A stretch of DNA of 7,263 nucleotides from Acidobacteriota bacterium (lineage in GTDB: Bacteria > Acidobacteriota > Thermoanaerobaculia > Multivoradales > SZUA-115). This document shows positions 5,188-7,263 of the stretch, piece after piece. The first letter of the stretch is position 1. Every line of letters starts with the position of its first letter. The stretch covers positions 1-7,263 of the forward strand of contig QIHU01000395.1 in the NCBI GenBank assembly GCA_003231035.1. The letters run 5' to 3'. A program made the position numbers and the translations under genes. The notes beneath the pieces were generated by a model. The model saw nothing but the letters and a program-made list of their open reading frames with translations, had not been told where the DNA came from and did not search any database.

Positions 5188-6195
5188 ATGAAGCATTTAT
5201 TCGCCATCAACGGCCTGGGCCGTATCGGACGCGCTTTGGTGCGTATCGCCCACCTGCGTGACGATCTGGAGCTGGTGGCGATCAATGACCCCGCGCCACC
5301 CGAAGTCCTGGCGCGACTCCTGCGCCACGACACCTTGCACGGTCGATTTCCTGGCGACGTTGCAGCGGCGACGGATCACCTGATTTTCGACGGTCGCGAG
5401 GTGCCCCTGTGGGCTCATGCCACCCCTCACGAGGTGCCGTGGTCAGCCAGCAAGGCGCGAATCGTGGTCGAGGCGACGGGCCGGTTCCGCAGTCGGCGGC
5501 AGGCCGCCGGTCACCTTGGTGACGGCGTTGAGCGGGTGGTGATCTCGTCCACCGCCAACGATGTAGACGCCACCTTCTGCGTCGGCATCAACCACCACGA
5601 CTTCGATCCGCTGCGCCATCGAGTGGTGAGCAACGCCTCATGCACCACCAACTGTTTGGCGCCCGTGGCCCAGGTGCTCGACGAGCATTTCGGCATCGAG
5701 CAGGCTTTGATGTCGACGGTCCATTGCTACACCAACAGCCAGCGGCTGGTCGACATGGCGCACACCGACCCGCGGCGCGCCCGGGCGGCGGCGCTGAACA
5801 TCATCCCCACCACCAGCGATGCCCAAGAGGCCATCGGGGAGGTGATCCCAGGGCTCGCCGGGAAGATCGGCGCCGTAGCCTACCGAGTACCGGTTCCCGA
5901 CGGTTCGCTGATCGACCTCTGTGTACAGACTCGCCGTAAGGCACCGGCGGAGGCAGCGCGCGCCGCCTTCATCGAGGCTTCCACTCAACCACCTTTGAGC
6001 GGTATCCTCGCGACCACGGACGAAGAACTAGTTTCCTCCGATTTCATCGGCGATCCCCACTCGGCCACCGTCGACCTGCCGTTACTGTGTCAACAGGACG
6101 ACCATCTGCTGCGCGTCGTCGCCTGGTACGACAACGAGTGGGGCTACGCCCATCGGCTGGCGGAACTGATTGCTTGGATGAGCGAGCGGTCCTAA
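5188..6195 (+). CDS. gap: Type I glyceraldehyde-3-phosphate dehydrogenase
   Basis: The enzyme converts glyceraldehyde 3-phosphate, NAD and phosphate to 1,3-bisphosphoglycerate in cytoplasmic glycolysis/gluconeogenesis; pgk follows and uses that product. The 335 residues are the normal family length. The Rossmann start is AINGLGRIGR (6-15), with D34 in AINDP as the usual NAD-specifying Asp. The catalytic Cys152 sits in the signature ASCTTNCLAP, the catalytic His179 in STVHCYTN, and NEWGY (316-320) closes the fold. The substrate-phosphate loop departs from the norm: the usual PTSTGAAKA is PTTSDAQEA (207-215), so the Gly is Asp and the Lys is Glu. SSDFIGDPHSATVD (283-296) and NDVDATFCVGIN (124-135) recall erythrose-4-phosphate dehydrogenase (Epd). 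GAPDH is preferred because of the canonical HCYTN block and the pgk neighbour, but Epd-like activity is possible. I saw no strong Shine-Dalgarno. MKHLFAINGLGRIGR fixes the start; another ATG at 5181 is out of frame. Confidence 0.94.
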   Translation: MKHLFAINGLGRIGRALVRIAHLRDDLELVAINDPAPPEVLARLLRHDTLHGRFPGDVAAATDHLIFDGREVPLWAHATPHEVPWSASKARIVVEATGRFRSRRQAAGHLGDGVERVVISSTANDVDATFCVGINHHDFDPLRHRVVSNASCTTNCLAPVAQVLDEHFGIEQALMSTVHCYTNSQRLVDMAHTDPRRARAAALNIIPTTSDAQEAIGEVIPGLAGKIGAVAYRVPVPDGSLIDLCVQTRRKAPAEAARAAFIEASTQPPLSGILATTDEELVSSDFIGDPHSATVDLPLLCQQDDHLLRVVAWYDNEWGYAHRLAELIAWMSERS

Positions 6196-6205
6196 CCCCA
6201 AGAAC

Positions 6206-6210
6206 GAGGT
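6206..6210 (+). promoter_or_regulatory. Shine-Dalgarno deciding the GTG start of pgk
   Basis: GAGGT lies 8 bases before the GTG at 6219 and 11 bases after the gap stop codon. No ATG in frame gives a sensible Pgk N-terminus here, so this site supports the GTG. Confidence 0.65.
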
Positions 6211-6218
6211 TTCTAAAC

Positions 6219-7263
6219 GTGCATCGACTTCTGACCCTTGAGTCGTTAGACCTGGCCAACCTGGCCGGGCGGAGCATCTTTGTGCGCGTCGACTTCAACG
6301 TGCCGATCGCCGACGGCAGGGTGGTGGACGACACCCGGCTTAGCGAGGCCCTACCGACCCTGCGCGAGCTACTGGAGGCGGGCGCCAAGCTCATCCTCGC
6401 CTCGCACCGTGGGCGGCCACAAGGCCGGCGCGACCCCGAACTCTCGCTGGCACCGGTCGCCCATCGCTTAGCCGAGCTGCTGGGACGGCCGCTTCTGTTC
6501 GCAGCGGATTGCGTCGGCCCGCGGGCCGAAGGCAAGGTCGCCGAACTCCAACCGGGCGGTGTTTGTCTGCTGGAGAACTTGCGCTTCCACCCCGGAGAGA
6601 AGGCCAACGATGCCGAGTTCGCCGCCGCCCTCGCCAACCTCGCGGACCTCTATGTGGGCGACGCCTTCGCCACCGCCCACCGTGCCCATGCCTCGGTGGT
6701 CGGGGTACCGGCACAGCTGGCCAAGAAGGCCGCGGGCCGGCTGATGGTCAAAGAGATCGAAGCGCTCGGTGGTCTGCTCGGCGAACCGCAACGCCCGTTC
6801 GGCACCCTGCTGGGCGGTTCCAAGATCAGCGGCAAGATCGATACCCTGGAGAATCTCCTGCCGCGCCTCGATGTGTTGATGGTCGGCGGCGGCATGGCCA
6901 ACACCTTTCTCGCTGCGCAAGGCCACGATCTTGCCGACTCGCTGGTCGAGGAAAACCGTATCGAAACCGCCGCTGAAATCCTCAGCCGGGGTGCTCAGCT
7001 GGGGGTCGAGATCCTGCTCCCGAGCGATCTCGTGGTCAGCCCGGATTTCGCATCCGACCAACCCGGCGAGGTCGTCCGCTCGACATCGGGCCAGAGACCC
7101 GAGAGCGCTTCGCCCAGCGCATCGCCTCCCTCGCCACCCTCTTCTGGAACGGCCCGCAGGGGGTCTTTGAAAAACCGCACTTCGCCGCCGGAACCGAAGC
7201 GATCGCGCGGGCGATCGCTTCGTGCCCCGGCTTCACCGTCCTGGGCGGCGGTGAGACGGTCGC
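6219..7263 (+). CDS. pgk: Phosphoglycerate kinase, frame broken near 7073-7082, 3' end outside the window
   Basis: Phosphoglycerate kinase makes ATP and 3-phosphoglycerate from the product of the upstream GAPDH. Translation from GTG at 6219 gives MHRLLTLESLDLANLAGRSI, followed by FVRVDFNVPIADGRVVDDTR, SHRGRP (usually SHLGRP), CLLENLRFHPGEKAND, GDAFATAHRAHAS (usually NDAFGTAHRAHAS), LLGGSKISGKIDTLENLL and MVGGGMANTFLAAQG, all in family order. The same frame stays Pgk-like to DFASDQPGEVV (ending at 7076) and then becomes Ser/Pro/Arg-rich non-Pgk sequence. The true C-terminal part resumes in another frame from about 7079 (LDIGPETRERF, FWNGPQGVFE, TVLGGGETV). The 11 or so residues that usually join these two parts (the VVP-D-AIP-GW-ALDIGP region) are missing, so roughly 30 bases are absent and the frame is lost. 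Only 23 bases separate it from gap, an operon arrangement. It is either a disrupted gene or an assembly error; the conserved coding on both sides argues that the damage is recent or artefactual. Confidence 0.92.
   Translation, partial: MHRLLTLESLDLANLAGRSIFVRVDFNVPIADGRVVDDTRLSEALPTLRELLEAGAKLILASHRGRPQGRRDPELSLAPVAHRLAELLGRPLLFAADCVGPRAEGKVAELQPGGVCLLENLRFHPGEKANDAEFAAALANLADLYVGDAFATAHRAHASVVGVPAQLAKKAAGRLMVKEIEALGGLLGEPQRPFGTLLGGSKISGKIDTLENLLPRLDVLMVGGGMANTFLAAQGHDLADSLVEENRIETAAEILSRGAQLGVEILLPSDLVVSPDFASDQPGEVVRSTSGQRPESASPSASPPSPPSSGTARRGSLKNRTSPPEPKRSRGRSLRAPASPSWAAVRRS
7073..7082 (+). other. Frameshift/deletion junction in pgk
   Basis: Pgk-like sequence in the start-codon frame ends at GEVV (codons through 7076), and Pgk-like sequence in the other frame begins with LDIGPE at 7079. 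Only two bases lie between the two conserved blocks, where about 11 codons are normal. CGTCCG sits across the join and could be the residue of a deletion between short repeats; that origin is a guess. Confidence 0.75.

Noticed and set aside
6446..6466. TGGCACC motif inside pgk as a second sigma-54 promoter
   Set aside because: The -24 half resembles the consensus, but no TTGC follows at the required spacing and it lies within coding sequence.

Overview
This is a GC-rich bacterial chromosomal segment made of housekeeping genes around a complete signalling locus. The gene content (TsaD, a type I GAPDH next to phosphoglycerate kinase, and an NtrB/NtrC-type two-component system with a sigma-54 target) together with the base composition suits a high-GC Gram-negative-type lineage such as Acidobacteriota or Myxococcota/Desulfobacterota relatives. 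Phylum cannot be fixed from this window. I see no mobile element, CRISPR array, tRNA or rRNA.

Layout. On the minus strand, read right to left, lie a membrane sensor histidine kinase (4969-3368), a sigma-54-dependent response regulator (3363-2002) translationally coupled to it, a 308-base intergenic region full of regulatory sequence, a gene for a small exported acidic protein of unknown family (1693-860), a rho-independent terminator, and the 5' two thirds of tsaD (731 to the left edge). On the plus strand, starting from a 218-base divergent intergenic region, lie a GAPDH gene (5188-6195) and pgk (6219 to the right edge). The pgk frame is broken about 180 bases before the window ends.

How the parts fit. 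The intergenic region before the exported-protein gene carries a near-perfect sigma-54 promoter (GTGGCACGCTGGTTGC, minus strand). Two almost identical 15-bp partial palindromes (TTCCCGAAA-T/G-CGGG) lie about 96 and 236 bases upstream of the expected start site, where enhancer sites for NtrC-type activators usually lie. The neighbouring regulator is an NtrC-type activator, so the three genes read as a closed circuit: envelope sensor, sigma-54 activator, exported product. The exported protein is strongly acidic and has a compact His/Cys cluster. This is the same logic as the enterobacterial ZraS-ZraR-ZraP envelope-stress/zinc system, with an unrelated-looking effector. It is the best candidate here for an undescribed system. 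The gap-pgk pair is an ordinary glycolytic operon, apart from an altered phosphate-site loop in GAPDH and the pgk reading-frame break.
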